Origin: Cognatiyoonia koreensis
GTDB taxonomy: Bacteria; Pseudomonadota; Alphaproteobacteria; Rhodobacterales; Rhodobacteraceae
Assembly: GCF_900109295.1 (NCBI RefSeq)
Contig: NZ_FOIZ01000001.1
Coordinates: 124,001-188,000 of the forward strand
DNA: 64,000 bases
Direction of reading: 5' to 3'
In this document: positions 9,853-18,528 of the stretch, in pieces
Position numbering within the stretch: position 1 is the stretch's first letter
Layout of the letters: every line of letters starts with the position of its first letter
Program-made: the position numbers and the translations under genes
Notes under the pieces: model-generated
The model's input: only the letters and a program-made list of their open reading frames with translations
Database searches by the model: none
Told to the model about the DNA's origin: nothing

Positions 9853-10659
9853 ATGGCACATGAAAAGAACCACGATTATCACATTCTGAACCCCTCGATC
9901 TGGCCGCTTCTCGGTTCGGTCGGCGCGTTCTTCATGTTGTTTGGCGCCGTTCTCTGGATGCCAAAACAGGGCGGCGGTCCCTACATGTTCCTTATCGGCC
10001 TCGCGCTCGTGCTTTACGTGATGTACGCGTGGTGGTCCGACGTGGTCGAGGAAAGCAAAGTGGGCGATCACACGCCTGTGGTGCGCATCGGCCTGAAGTA
10101 CGGGTTCATCATGTTCATCATGTCCGAAGTCATGTTCTTTGCGGCATGGTTCTGGTCCTTCTTCAAGCACGCCATGTACCCGATGAGCCCGAACAGCCCG
10201 GCAGTCGATGGTGTCTGGCCGCCGGCAGGGATCGAAACCTTCGACCCATGGCACCTGCCACTGATCAACACGCTGATCTTGCTGTGTTCGGGTGCGGCGG
10301 CAACTTGGGCGCACCACGCGCTTGTGCACGAAAACAACCGCGAAGACATGAAATGGGGCCTGATCATCGCGATCGGACTCGGTGTGATCTTCACCGGCTT
10401 TCAGGCCTACGAATACAGCCACGCGGCGTTCAGCTTTTCGGGCAATATCTATGGCGCGAACTTCTTTATGGCGACGGGCTTCCATGGCTTCCACGTAATC
10501 ATCGGGACGATCTTCCTGGCAGTGTGCCTCGCACGTCTGCAGGCCGGTCACTTCACCCCGGAAAAGCACGTCGGGTTTGAAGCAGCCGCATGGTACTGGC
10601 ACTTCGTTGATGTTGTCTGGCTGTTCCTCTTTGCCGCCGTCTACGTCTGGGGCGGCTAA
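9853..10659 (+). CDS. ctaE: Cytochrome c oxidase subunit III
   Basis: The 268-residue product is a multi-pass membrane protein of the heme-copper oxidase subunit III family, which stabilises proton uptake by subunit I. The N-terminus [16 protein letters not shown], the segment [17 protein letters not shown] and the C-terminal [22 protein letters not shown] are strongly conserved. Seven hydrophobic segments can be followed. It is the last gene before a strong factor-independent terminator at 10682-10713, so the ctaC-ctaE operon probably ends here. Confidence 0.97.
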   Translation: MAHEKNHDYHILNPSIWPLLGSVGAFFMLFGAVLWMPKQGGGPYMFLIGLALVLYVMYAWWSDVVEESKVGDHTPVVRIGLKYGFIMFIMSEVMFFAAWFWSFFKHAMYPMSPNSPAVDGVWPPAGIETFDPWHLPLINTLILLCSGAAATWAHHALVHENNREDMKWGLIIAIGLGVIFTGFQAYEYSHAAFSFSGNIYGANFFMATGFHGFHVIIGTIFLAVCLARLQAGHFTPEKHVGFEAAAWYWHFVDVVWLFLFAAVYVWGG

Positions 10660-10681
10660 GGTCGGCACCATCCAATGATCC

Positions 10682-10713
10682 AAAGGGCGGGGGTTTCCCC
10701 GCCCTTTTTCTTG
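10682..10713 (+). terminator. Rho-independent terminator after subunit III
   Basis: An 11-bp GC-rich stem (AAAGGGCGGGG pairing with CCCCGCCCTTT) around a GTTT loop is followed directly by TTCTT. It sits 23 bp past the subunit III stop and is the clearest intrinsic terminator in the window. Confidence 0.9.
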
Positions 10714-10787
10714 ACGGTGTGACACCCTTTCCCCGCAGGCTGAACGGGGCTATAGACCCCTGACGAAATTCATCGCGGAACGGCACT

Positions 10788-11465
10788 TTGCGCAACATCA
10801 TCTTCCCCCTCATCCTTGGCATCGGCGGATGTGCAATCCTCCTTTACCTTGGCATCTGGCAGCTGCAGCGGCTGGAATGGAAAGAGACGATCCTTGCAGA
10901 TATCGACGCCCGGCTTGCCGCTGATCCGGTGGCATTGCCGCTCTCGGTGTCGCGGGCAAACGACAACTATCGCGGGGTCTATGTGGTCGGGCGTCCGACG
11001 GGCGAAGAACTGCATGTGCTTGTGTCGGGCACGGAAGCGGGAACAGGTTTCCGGACCATCTCGAAATTCGAAATGCAATCGGGCGGCGCGATTCTCGTCG
11101 ATCTGGGGCTGCTGCCGCTGGATGCGAAAGACGCCGCCCCGCGCACGGACCTGACGGAAATCGCTGGTAACCTGATCTGGCCGGACGATAAGAACAGCTC
11201 CACGCCCGCCCCCGACATCGCAGCAAACACATGGTTTGCCCGCGACGTGATCGCCATGTCGCAGGCACTGGACACACTGCCGATCATGGTTGTCGCCAAC
11301 ACCAGCACGGCACAGGATCCGCGTCTGACACCGCTGCCGATCAACAGTGCCAGCATCAAGAACGACCACTGGGAATACGCAATCACGTGGTTCCTGCTGG
11401 CAATCGTCTGGGCGGCCATGACGATCTACCTGATCTTCCGCACACGGCAAAAGGACGCCACCTGA
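10788..11465 (+). CDS. SURF1 family cytochrome oxidase assembly protein
   Basis: SURF1 (Shy1) helps insert heme A into cytochrome oxidase subunit I. The 225-residue product has the two expected membrane helices, one at each end (IIFPLILGIGGCAILLYLGI near the start, YAITWFLLAIVWAAMTIYLIF near residues 198-218), with a periplasmic domain between. The N-terminal GIWQLQRLEWKETIL is the conserved SURF1 block. The only start in a suitable place is TTG 10788, preceded by GGAACGG. It follows the terminator, so it probably has its own promoter, and its TGA shares a base with the thrC ATG. Confidence 0.92.
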   Translation: MRNIIFPLILGIGGCAILLYLGIWQLQRLEWKETILADIDARLAADPVALPLSVSRANDNYRGVYVVGRPTGEELHVLVSGTEAGTGFRTISKFEMQSGGAILVDLGLLPLDAKDAAPRTDLTEIAGNLIWPDDKNSSTPAPDIAANTWFARDVIAMSQALDTLPIMVVANTSTAQDPRLTPLPINSASIKNDHWEYAITWFLLAIVWAAMTIYLIFRTRQKDAT

Positions 11466-12847
11466 TGCGCTATATCTCCACGCGTGGCAAAGCCCCCGTT
11501 CTGACATTCGAAGAGGCAATGCTGACCGGCCTTGCCCGCGATGGTGGGCTTTACGTGCCCGAAACCATCCCGACGCTGACACAGGGTCAGATCGCCGCGA
11601 TGGCGGGGCAATCCTATGAGGACATCGCATTCGCCGTGATGCGCCCCTTTATCGGCGACACCTTCACCGACGCTGAATTCAAAACACTTATCACGAAAGC
11701 CTACGCCGGTTTCGGCCATGCCGCCCGCGCACCGCTCGTGCAGTTGGACAGCAATCACTTCCTGCTCGAACTCTTTCACGGGCCGACGCTGGCGTTCAAA
11801 GACTTCGCCATGCAGATCATCGGGCAGATGTTCGAAGCCGCACTGACGCGCTCTGGCAAGCGGGTGACAATCGTGGGGGCAACGTCAGGCGATACCGGGT
11901 CCGCCGCGATCGAGGCGTTCCGCGGGCTTGATGCGGTCGACGTCTTCATCCTCTACCCGCACAACCGGGTGTCAGAGGTGCAGCGCCGGCAAATGACGAC
12001 ACCGACCGAAGACAACGTGCACGCCATCGCCGTGGACGGGGACTTTGACGACTGCCAGGCGGCCGTCAAGGACATGTTCAACGATTTCGCCTTCCGTGAA
12101 GAGGTCTCGCTCGCTGGCGTCAATTCGATCAACTGGGGGCGGGTGCTGGCGCAGGTGGTCTATTACTTCTCATCCGCGGTATCGCTCGGCGCTCCGGGTC
12201 GTGACATCAGCTATACGGTGCCGACAGGCAACTTTGGCGACATCTTTGCGGGCTACATCGCCAAACAGATGGGACTGCCAATCAAGGATCTGATCGTCGC
12301 CACAAACCGCAACGATATCCTGCACCGCACGCTGGAAACCGGGGCCTATACCAAGGAAGGTGTCACGCCAACGATCAGCCCGTCGATGGACATCCAAGTC
12401 AGTTCCAATTTTGAACGGGCGCTGTTCTATGCCTACGATCAGGATGGCGGGACGGTTGCTGGGCAGATGGAAGACCTGAAATCAGGCGGCTTCACCATCA
12501 GCCAGGGGGCCTATCAGGCGCTCAAGGAAACCTACAAATCGGGGCGCGCATCCGAAAAAGAAACCGCGACAGCGATCAAGACCTATGTGGCAAAACACGG
12601 CGAATTGCTTTGCCCGCATTCCGCCGTGGGCGTCCACGTGGCCGAGGCGCATCAAGGCAGCACACCGATGGTCACGCTCGCAACAGCGCACCCCGCCAAA
12701 TTCCCGGCGGCTGTCGAAGCCGCGACAAACATCCATCCCCCCTTGCCCCCACGCATGGCAGACCTGTATGAGCGTTCAGAACGCATCACGCGCGTCGCCA
12801 ACGACCTGTCAGCCATACAAACCATCATCCGGGATCGCATCAATTGA
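11465..12847 (+). CDS. thrC: Threonine synthase
   Basis: This PLP enzyme makes threonine from O-phosphohomoserine. The 460-residue product starts MRYISTRGKAPVLTFEEAML, has the PLP lysine in GPTLAFKDFAMQ, the phosphate-binding GATSGDTGSAA and the C-terminal HPAKFP region. The frame is open further upstream to 11231 but that part lies inside the SURF1 gene and is rejected; ATG 11465 overlaps the SURF1 stop by one base. The downstream peptidase overlaps it by four bases. Confidence 0.96.
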   Translation: MRYISTRGKAPVLTFEEAMLTGLARDGGLYVPETIPTLTQGQIAAMAGQSYEDIAFAVMRPFIGDTFTDAEFKTLITKAYAGFGHAARAPLVQLDSNHFLLELFHGPTLAFKDFAMQIIGQMFEAALTRSGKRVTIVGATSGDTGSAAIEAFRGLDAVDVFILYPHNRVSEVQRRQMTTPTEDNVHAIAVDGDFDDCQAAVKDMFNDFAFREEVSLAGVNSINWGRVLAQVVYYFSSAVSLGAPGRDISYTVPTGNFGDIFAGYIAKQMGLPIKDLIVATNRNDILHRTLETGAYTKEGVTPTISPSMDIQVSSNFERALFYAYDQDGGTVAGQMEDLKSGGFTISQGAYQALKETYKSGRASEKETATAIKTYVAKHGELLCPHSAVGVHVAEAHQGSTPMVTLATAHPAKFPAAVEAATNIHPPLPPRMADLYERSERITRVANDLSAIQTIIRDRIN

Positions 12848-14109
12848 CCATCCAAACGCACACCTTGTCCAACGGTCTGCGGATCGTGACCGAACACATG
12901 CCGGGGCTGCATTCTGCCAGCATCGGCATCTGGGTCGGGGCGGGTGGACGCCACGAACGGGTCGAACAGAATGGAATCGCGCATTTCCTTGAACACATGG
13001 CGTTCAAGGGCACCAAGACGCGCAGCGCCTTGCAGATCGCCGAGGCGATCGAGGACGTGGGCGGCTATATCAACGCCTATACCTCGCGCGAGATGACAGC
13101 CTACTACGCGCGTGTGCTGGAAAACGACGTGGCACTCGGGCTGGATGTCATCGCAGATATCCTGCTGAACCCTGTCTTTGACCCCGACGAGATCGAAGTC
13201 GAACGGGGCGTGATCCTGCAGGAAATCGGTCAGGCGCTTGATACGCCAGACGATGTGATTTTCGACTGGCTGCAAGAAGTCGCCTATCCCGATCAGGCGC
13301 TGGGCCGGACTATCCTTGGCGCATCCGAACGGGTCAGCAGTTTCAACCGCGAAGACCTGTCGCACTTTGTGGGTGAACACTACGGACCCAACCAGATGAT
13401 CCTGTCCGCGGCGGGTGGGATCGACCATGATGCAATCGTGCGGCAGGCCGAAGACCTGTTTGGGCATCTTGAACGGGTAAAACCGGCAGCCGTGATCCAA
13501 CCTGCGGCATTCGGCGGCGGTGAAAAGCGGATGACAAAGGATCTCGAACAGGTGCATTTCGCGCTTGCTCTCGAAGGTCCGAACTACCGCGACCCTGCGA
13601 TCTATACCGCGCAGATCTATGCCACAGCCATGGGCGGCGGCATGTCTTCGCGGCTGTTTCAGGAAATCCGTGAAAACCGCGGGCTTTGCTACACGATCTT
13701 CGCGCAGGCAGGAGCCTACGAAGATACGGGACTCACGACGATCTACGCGGGCAGCAGCGCCGAACAGATCGGCCAGCTTGCCGAAATCACTGTGGACGAA
13801 ATGAAACGCGCCGCCGATGACATGACCGACGAAGAAGTCGCGCGCGCGCGGGCGCAAATGAAAGCGGGTCTGCTGATGGGGCTGGAAAGCCCGTCCAACC
13901 GGGGCGAACGACTGGCGCGTCTGTTGTCGATCTGGGACCGCATTCCGCCGCTCGAAGAAACCATCGCCCACGTCGACGGTGTGACAACGCAGGACGTGCG
14001 CAACTTTGCAGGCCACATGGCTGGCAATGCAGGCGCGGCGATGGCGCTTTACGGACCAGCATCCAACGCGCCCACGCTGGAGGCGCTGCGGGCAAGGTTA
14101 GCTGCCTGA
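12844..14109 (+). CDS. M16 family zinc peptidase (processing-peptidase like)
   Basis: The 421-residue protein belongs to the insulinase/mitochondrial processing peptidase family. The inverted zinc motif appears as IAHFLEHMAFKGT (HxxEH) near residue 46, with the distal conserved glutamate expected in the segment EVERGVILQEIGQ. The second M16 domain (ENRGLCYTIFAQAGAYEDTGL) follows. The start is TTG 12844 within the TTGA overlap with the thrC stop; no ATG gives a normal family N-terminus (TIQTHTLSNGLRIVTEHMPG). A thrC-M16-acetyltransferase order is common in Rhodobacterales. Confidence 0.93.
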   Translation: MTIQTHTLSNGLRIVTEHMPGLHSASIGIWVGAGGRHERVEQNGIAHFLEHMAFKGTKTRSALQIAEAIEDVGGYINAYTSREMTAYYARVLENDVALGLDVIADILLNPVFDPDEIEVERGVILQEIGQALDTPDDVIFDWLQEVAYPDQALGRTILGASERVSSFNREDLSHFVGEHYGPNQMILSAAGGIDHDAIVRQAEDLFGHLERVKPAAVIQPAAFGGGEKRMTKDLEQVHFALALEGPNYRDPAIYTAQIYATAMGGGMSSRLFQEIRENRGLCYTIFAQAGAYEDTGLTTIYAGSSAEQIGQLAEITVDEMKRAADDMTDEEVARARAQMKAGLLMGLESPSNRGERLARLLSIWDRIPPLEETIAHVDGVTTQDVRNFAGHMAGNAGAAMALYGPASNAPTLEALRARLAA

Positions 14110-14693
14110 TGCTCGGCACACGGCGTAAGGTCAAACTCGAAACAGAACGGATGACGCTGCGCCCACCGATGCACGGTGATTTCCGGCAATGGTCAGCCCT
14201 GCGGCGCGAAAGCGAAAGCTTTCTCAGCCCGTGGGAACCGACATGGGCGCGTGACCACCTTTCACGCAAGGCATTCACCAACCGCGTCTACTGGGCGCAA
14301 CGCTCTATCGCGAACGGTACGGCGGTGCCGTTGTTCCTGATCCGGCGTGAAGATCAGGCGCTGCTTGGGGCAATCACGCTGGATCACATCCGGCGCGGTC
14401 CGGCACAGGCGGGGACGACGGGTTACTGGATCGGCGAACCCTTCGCCCGTCACGGCTACATGCGCGAAGCGATCGAGGCCGTCGTGCATCACGCTTTCAA
14501 CACGCTTGATCTGTCACGGATCGAGGCAGGGTGCCTACCCGAAAATACACCGTCTCGGCGGTTGCTCGAACAGTGCGGCTACAAATACGAAGGCGTCGCG
14601 CAAAGCTATCTGCAAATCAACGGTCGCTGGCGCAATCACGTGCTTTACGCGAACCTGCGCCATGACAGACGGGGCAAGACCGACGTCGGCTGA
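14109..14693 (+). CDS. GNAT acetyltransferase (RimJ/RimL-like)
   Basis: The 194-residue product resembles the ribosomal-protein N-terminal acetyltransferases of the RimJ type: LETERMTLRPPMHGDFRQW at the start, GYWIGEPFARHGYMREA for acetyl-CoA binding, and the C-terminal ENTPSRRLLEQCGYKYEG. It begins one base inside the M16 peptidase stop and is the last gene of this run. The substrate, protein or small molecule, cannot be told from sequence. Confidence 0.88.
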   Translation: MLGTRRKVKLETERMTLRPPMHGDFRQWSALRRESESFLSPWEPTWARDHLSRKAFTNRVYWAQRSIANGTAVPLFLIRREDQALLGAITLDHIRRGPAQAGTTGYWIGEPFARHGYMREAIEAVVHHAFNTLDLSRIEAGCLPENTPSRRLLEQCGYKYEGVAQSYLQINGRWRNHVLYANLRHDRRGKTDVG

Positions 14694-14803
14694 GGTGTGA
14701 CTTGTTGCCATTGCGAAACGCCGCAAAAGGTCAGGAATCCCATAGCTTGACCCAAAGGCGCAGCTTTGTGACGGTATCAGCATCACATTTTGAAAGATGC
14801 GTT

Positions 14804-15517
14804 ATGATGTTCCGGTTGCTGCTTTCTCTTATTGCCGTTCTCGCGCTGACCGCGTGCCAGACCGAAACACCACCCGTCGTTGACTGGAAAGAAGACGCGC
14901 TGAAGCGCGGCGCGGAAAAGGTTGCGGCCTGCAAAGCCAGCGAATGCACGCGACTTGATCTGGACGGCACCCATCTGGCCGATTTCACCGTGCTGAACGA
15001 CATGCCGCACGTCACCAAGCTGATGATGAGTCGGACAAACTTCACCGATCTGGCGGACATCGCGGACATGACGCAGTTGACCGAACTGCATATCAGCTGG
15101 ACGGATGTGTCCGACCTGTCCGGCGTCGCCGCCTTTCGCAATCTGCAAATGCTGCATGCCAACGATCTTTACCAGCAGCCGACCTATGCTCCGGTCTATC
15201 GCATGACGGCGCTGAAGGAACTCTCTCTTGATGCGCGACCCGACGACGGGCTGTCTTTCGTGCGAAACATGGGGCGGCTTGAATCGCTCTTTTTCATGAG
15301 CGGCGAGATTACAGACCTGTCACCGCTCGCAGGCAATCGCAGCATCAAGAACCTCGCCCTCGAAGCCGCCTTGCCGGATGACGTCGCACCGCTGCTGCAA
15401 ATGCGGGGCCTGCAAACGCTGGATGTAAACAGCTTCGCGGTGGATGAAGACACCAAAGCCCGCATCGAAGATCGCGGAGTGACAGTGCAGTATTTCCCTG
15501 CAATGATCGTCTGCTAG
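14804..15517 (+). CDS. Leucine-rich-repeat lipoprotein
   Basis: The chosen start is the first of two adjacent ATGs (MMFRLLLSLIAVLALTACQ), giving 237 residues with a classical lipoprotein signal peptide and lipobox LTAC, so the mature protein is probably lipid-anchored. The body holds about six degenerate leucine-rich units (for example VTKLMMSRTNFTDLADIAD, LTELHISWTDVSDLSGVAA and IKNLALEAALPDDVAPLL) of the internalin/SDS22 spacing. An open extension to 14702 lacks a signal peptide and is rejected. It converges on the next gene with a shared CTAG stop. The function is unknown; a binding or scaffold role is only a guess. Confidence 0.82.
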   Translation: MMFRLLLSLIAVLALTACQTETPPVVDWKEDALKRGAEKVAACKASECTRLDLDGTHLADFTVLNDMPHVTKLMMSRTNFTDLADIADMTQLTELHISWTDVSDLSGVAAFRNLQMLHANDLYQQPTYAPVYRMTALKELSLDARPDDGLSFVRNMGRLESLFFMSGEITDLSPLAGNRSIKNLALEAALPDDVAPLLQMRGLQTLDVNSFAVDEDTKARIEDRGVTVQYFPAMIVC

Positions 15518-16536
15518 ACGCGGGTCAGGCTTTCCATCCGCTCCAGCACATCCAGCCCCTGTTGTTTCAGGAAATGCAGGATATCGATAAAAATCCAGTT
15601 CTCGGCCAGCTTGTCACCGTCGCGGCGATAGATATCGACGACCCGCATCTCGGCCCGCTTTCCGGATGCGGGCAATCCCATGTAACCGCCGGTCGGCAAC
15701 ACTGACAGGTTCGCCCAGCCGAAAAACCCGCCATAGTTGCCTTCAGCAATCCGGCAGATATGGCCGTGAAATTCGCGGTCTTTCAACTGCGTGCGGAACG
15801 GACGCTGGTGCTGGGCGATATAGCGGTCGATCGTATAGGTCGCGCCGATCCCGTCCGGCCCCCACCATAACATGTCGTCATGCCAGCAGCGGCGCAGTTC
15901 GTCTTGCGGCGTGGCATCGCGGGGCGCGGGGTTGTCGCGCGACGTTGAATTTGCCTGAATATCGCCAATCATCCGTTCGATCAGCGCGGCGGTCTTCGGG
16001 CCTTCTGTCGGGTCGGCATCATCGCGCAGCAGGCCGTCATGTGTCATCGGTCCGGGCTGGATCAGATGCGCGCCGGTCTGTGGTGGCAAGGGCTGCAGAC
16101 CCGCCTGATGCATCAAATGGATCAGATCACAGAACATGGCGGTCTCGACGATCCTGCCATCGCGCACGTGGTGAAACTCCGCATAGCGGAGCATCGCGAT
16201 CTTGCCGGTGGCGGGTATCCCCAGAAACGGGGCGTCAAGAAGACCCATCAAATGGCCCATGGACGAGACCCAGACACCGCCTACGGCACGGTCGTTGTGG
16301 CCCGCGAAAAAGATATCCTCGCGCCGCTGCACGCGGGTCATCGCGGTCAGGAACGGGGTCCAGAAAACGGCGGCGACGTGCGCTGCGCCGTGGTGCTCGT
16401 GAAAGGGATGCATGCCGCGCCAGTGCCAATCAGGGGTGGTGTGGGTGGCCAGGGCAGCGGCAACGGTTTCAGGCGTGGCACCCGCAATCGCAGCGTGATG
16501 CGCGCGCACCACCGCCTTTTCGGCCTGAAATGACAT
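15514..16536 (-). CDS. Double SnoaL-like (ester cyclase family) protein A
   Basis: The 340-residue product appears to contain two SnoaL/NTF2-like alpha+beta barrels in tandem. The first spans about residues 1-150 (PDWHWRGMHPFHEHHGAAHV ... YAEFHHVRDGRIVETAMFCD), the second about 185-335 (DDMLWWGPDGIGATYTIDRY ... RVVDIYRRDGDKLAENWIFID). SnoaL proteins include cyclases, isomerases and hydrolases without cofactors, so the reaction cannot be named. It is the last gene of the minus-strand operon with the ABC transporter, starting 4 bp after the second permease with a good ribosome site (AGGGGTAACGC). A similar double-domain protein lies at 24190-25158. Confidence 0.85.
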   Translation of the reverse strand: MSFQAEKAVVRAHHAAIAGATPETVAAALATHTTPDWHWRGMHPFHEHHGAAHVAAVFWTPFLTAMTRVQRREDIFFAGHNDRAVGGVWVSSMGHLMGLLDAPFLGIPATGKIAMLRYAEFHHVRDGRIVETAMFCDLIHLMHQAGLQPLPPQTGAHLIQPGPMTHDGLLRDDADPTEGPKTAALIERMIGDIQANSTSRDNPAPRDATPQDELRRCWHDDMLWWGPDGIGATYTIDRYIAQHQRPFRTQLKDREFHGHICRIAEGNYGGFFGWANLSVLPTGGYMGLPASGKRAEMRVVDIYRRDGDKLAENWIFIDILHFLKQQGLDVLERMESLTRV

Positions 16537-16539
16537 GCG

Positions 16540-17421
16540 TTACCCCTTCACGGCACCGGCGGTCAGGCCGGACACGATCTGGCGCTGGAATACCATGATC
16601 ATCACGAACAACGGGGCAGTCACGGAAACAACGGCGGCAACGGCGAACATCACGTTGCCCTTTGTTTGCGTGGTGCCAAGGAAGGATGCGATCTTGGGCA
16701 CCATTGTCTGGTTCTCCTTGGACAGCAGCATCGTGGTGACGGCAAAGTCATTGTAGGCCAGCAAGAAACTGAACAGCCCCGTGGTAATGACACCGGGCCA
16801 CATCACCGGAATGATGACATGCCGGAAGGCCTGAAAGCGGTTGCAACCATCCACCATCGCACTTTCGTCCAGATCTTTGGGGATATTCTTGAAAAAGGCA
16901 TGCAGCATCCACAGCGTGAACGGCTGGTTGATCGCGACCAACACAATAATGGTGGTGGACAGATGGCCCCAAAGGTTCCATTCGAAAAAGGGCAACAGAT
17001 AGCCCGAAACCAGCGTGATCGGTGGCATCGCCCGAAAGATCAGGGCAAAGAACAGAAACCAGAACGCATAGCGATAGGTGGACCGCGACAGGGCATAGCC
17101 GCCCAGCGTCCCGCAGGTCAGCGATATTGTAACAACGCAAACGCAGACGATCGCGGAATTCAGCGCCGCGCGCCAGAATTCCTCTTGGACCCACGCCCCG
17201 TAATATCCGTCACCGGTGAAACTGCCGCCGGTTTCAACGCGGGTCAGATTGCCAAAAACGGAATTGGCCCAGTCCGCCTTCGAGAAAAAATCACCCTCGA
17301 CCTTGAACGACCCCCAAAGGGTCCACAGAAACGGAAAGGCGGCCAGCACCAGCCAAAGCAACAGAAAGCTGGTGGCGAAAATCCGGATCGGCATGGACTG
17401 TTGTTGCGCTTTGCTGCTCAT
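16540..17421 (-). CDS. Sugar-type ABC transporter permease (MalG-like)
   Basis: The 293-residue inner-membrane protein has six predicted helices and the EAA loop DESAMVDGCNRFQAFRHVIIP that contacts the ATPase. The end ALLFVMIMVFQRQIVSGLTAGAVKG is typical of the second permease of carbohydrate-uptake family 1 systems. ATG 17421 is preceded by AGGGGCGACAGT; a longer frame to 17499 overlaps the first permease and is rejected. It lies between the first permease and the SnoaL protein in a tight operon. Confidence 0.93.
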   Translation of the reverse strand: MSSKAQQQSMPIRIFATSFLLLWLVLAAFPFLWTLWGSFKVEGDFFSKADWANSVFGNLTRVETGGSFTGDGYYGAWVQEEFWRAALNSAIVCVCVVTISLTCGTLGGYALSRSTYRYAFWFLFFALIFRAMPPITLVSGYLLPFFEWNLWGHLSTTIIVLVAINQPFTLWMLHAFFKNIPKDLDESAMVDGCNRFQAFRHVIIPVMWPGVITTGLFSFLLAYNDFAVTTMLLSKENQTMVPKIASFLGTTQTKGNVMFAVAAVVSVTAPLFVMIMVFQRQIVSGLTAGAVKG

Positions 17422-17431
17422 ACTGTCGCCC

Positions 17432-18457
17432 CTAGCGTGGATTGCTGAAATCGCGATACGTGCGCACCAGCACGGGCGAAAGTAGGATGGCAACGCCAAG
17501 GATCGTCAGCACAGACGTGGCCGCCGCCGAAGACAGCAGGCGCGTTTCACCGGACAGATCATTGTAGATCGCATAGGACAGCGACGCCGCATGGGCCTGC
17601 GCGCTGAACGACACGATCGGCTCGAAAACCCGGAAATTGTCCATCAGCTGGATCAGGGCGATGAATGTGGTCAGCGGAAACAGATGCGGGACAACGACAT
17701 AGCGGATGCGCTGCCAGCGCGAGGCTCCGTCAATCAGCGCCGCCTCCAACGTGTCGGTGTTTACGGTCTGAAGCCCCGCGTAATACACGATGAACGCGAA
17801 AGGGGCTGCGTGCCAGACGCCATAGACCATCAGCATGATCCACATCAGCGCGGTCGAGGCCTTGACCGATAGCGTTGGATTGTTGGTCAGCCATTGCAGC
17901 CCCGCGCCAAGGATACCGTTTGCATCCACCATCCAGAACAGCACCAGCGATCCGACCAGCGGTGTGACGATGAAAGGCAGCAACGAGAAGAAGATCGTCG
18001 GCCCTTTCAGGGCTGTGGCCACCGAATTGACGCCGACGGCAATAGCAAAACCAAGGATGATGGTCAGTGGGGTAACAATGGCAGTGTAGGTCAGGGTAAA
18101 GGCCATCGCCTTGTAAAACGGCAGGTTCATCAGGCTGCGGCCAAAGTCGGGCAAACCGTCCGCATTGACCCATGCGGCGGCAACTTCGCCAAAGGCCAGA
18201 TGGTTGCGGTCGCGGTAGATGCCAGTCCCCGCCCATTTGCCCAAGGGTTGTTCCTGCTTCAGCGCGGCAGTGGCGTCCTGATCGACAGTGGTCGATTGCG
18301 TGCACCCGAAGGGGCCGCAGTTTTCGACTGTCAGCAGTACCTGATCGTGCTGGGAATAAAGCGACTGGGTGATAACGGAAAAGATCGGGAAAGCGATGAA
18401 CAGCATCATCAGCAGCCCGGATGGCAAAACAAACCAGAAAAAGGTCTTGTGCTTCAC
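17432..18457 (-). CDS. Sugar-type ABC transporter permease (MalF-like)
   Basis: This 341-residue permease begins with an N-terminal helix (FFWFVLPSGLLMMLFIAFPIF) followed by a roughly 80-residue periplasmic loop containing two cysteines (ENCGPFGCTQS) before the second helix, then the core helices and the EAA loop LEAALIDGASRWQRIRYVVVP. The long first loop recalls MalF. It starts 71 bp after the binding-protein gene. With the second permease it forms the channel for the substrate of this locus. Confidence 0.93.
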   Translation of the reverse strand: MKHKTFFWFVLPSGLLMMLFIAFPIFSVITQSLYSQHDQVLLTVENCGPFGCTQSTTVDQDATAALKQEQPLGKWAGTGIYRDRNHLAFGEVAAAWVNADGLPDFGRSLMNLPFYKAMAFTLTYTAIVTPLTIILGFAIAVGVNSVATALKGPTIFFSLLPFIVTPLVGSLVLFWMVDANGILGAGLQWLTNNPTLSVKASTALMWIMLMVYGVWHAAPFAFIVYYAGLQTVNTDTLEAALIDGASRWQRIRYVVVPHLFPLTTFIALIQLMDNFRVFEPIVSFSAQAHAASLSYAIYNDLSGETRLLSSAAATSVLTILGVAILLSPVLVRTYRDFSNPR

Positions 18458-18528
18458 GTCGCCCGCGCCCCCGTGGCCTTGAAATCAGTTATGGCCGGGG
18501 CGCGTCAGCACCCCGGCCGTCGGGTATC

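Noticed and set aside
11231..11464. A 78-residue N-terminal extension of threonine synthase
   Set aside because: It lies within the SURF1 gene in another frame, and the family begins at MRYISTRG with a coupled start at 11465.
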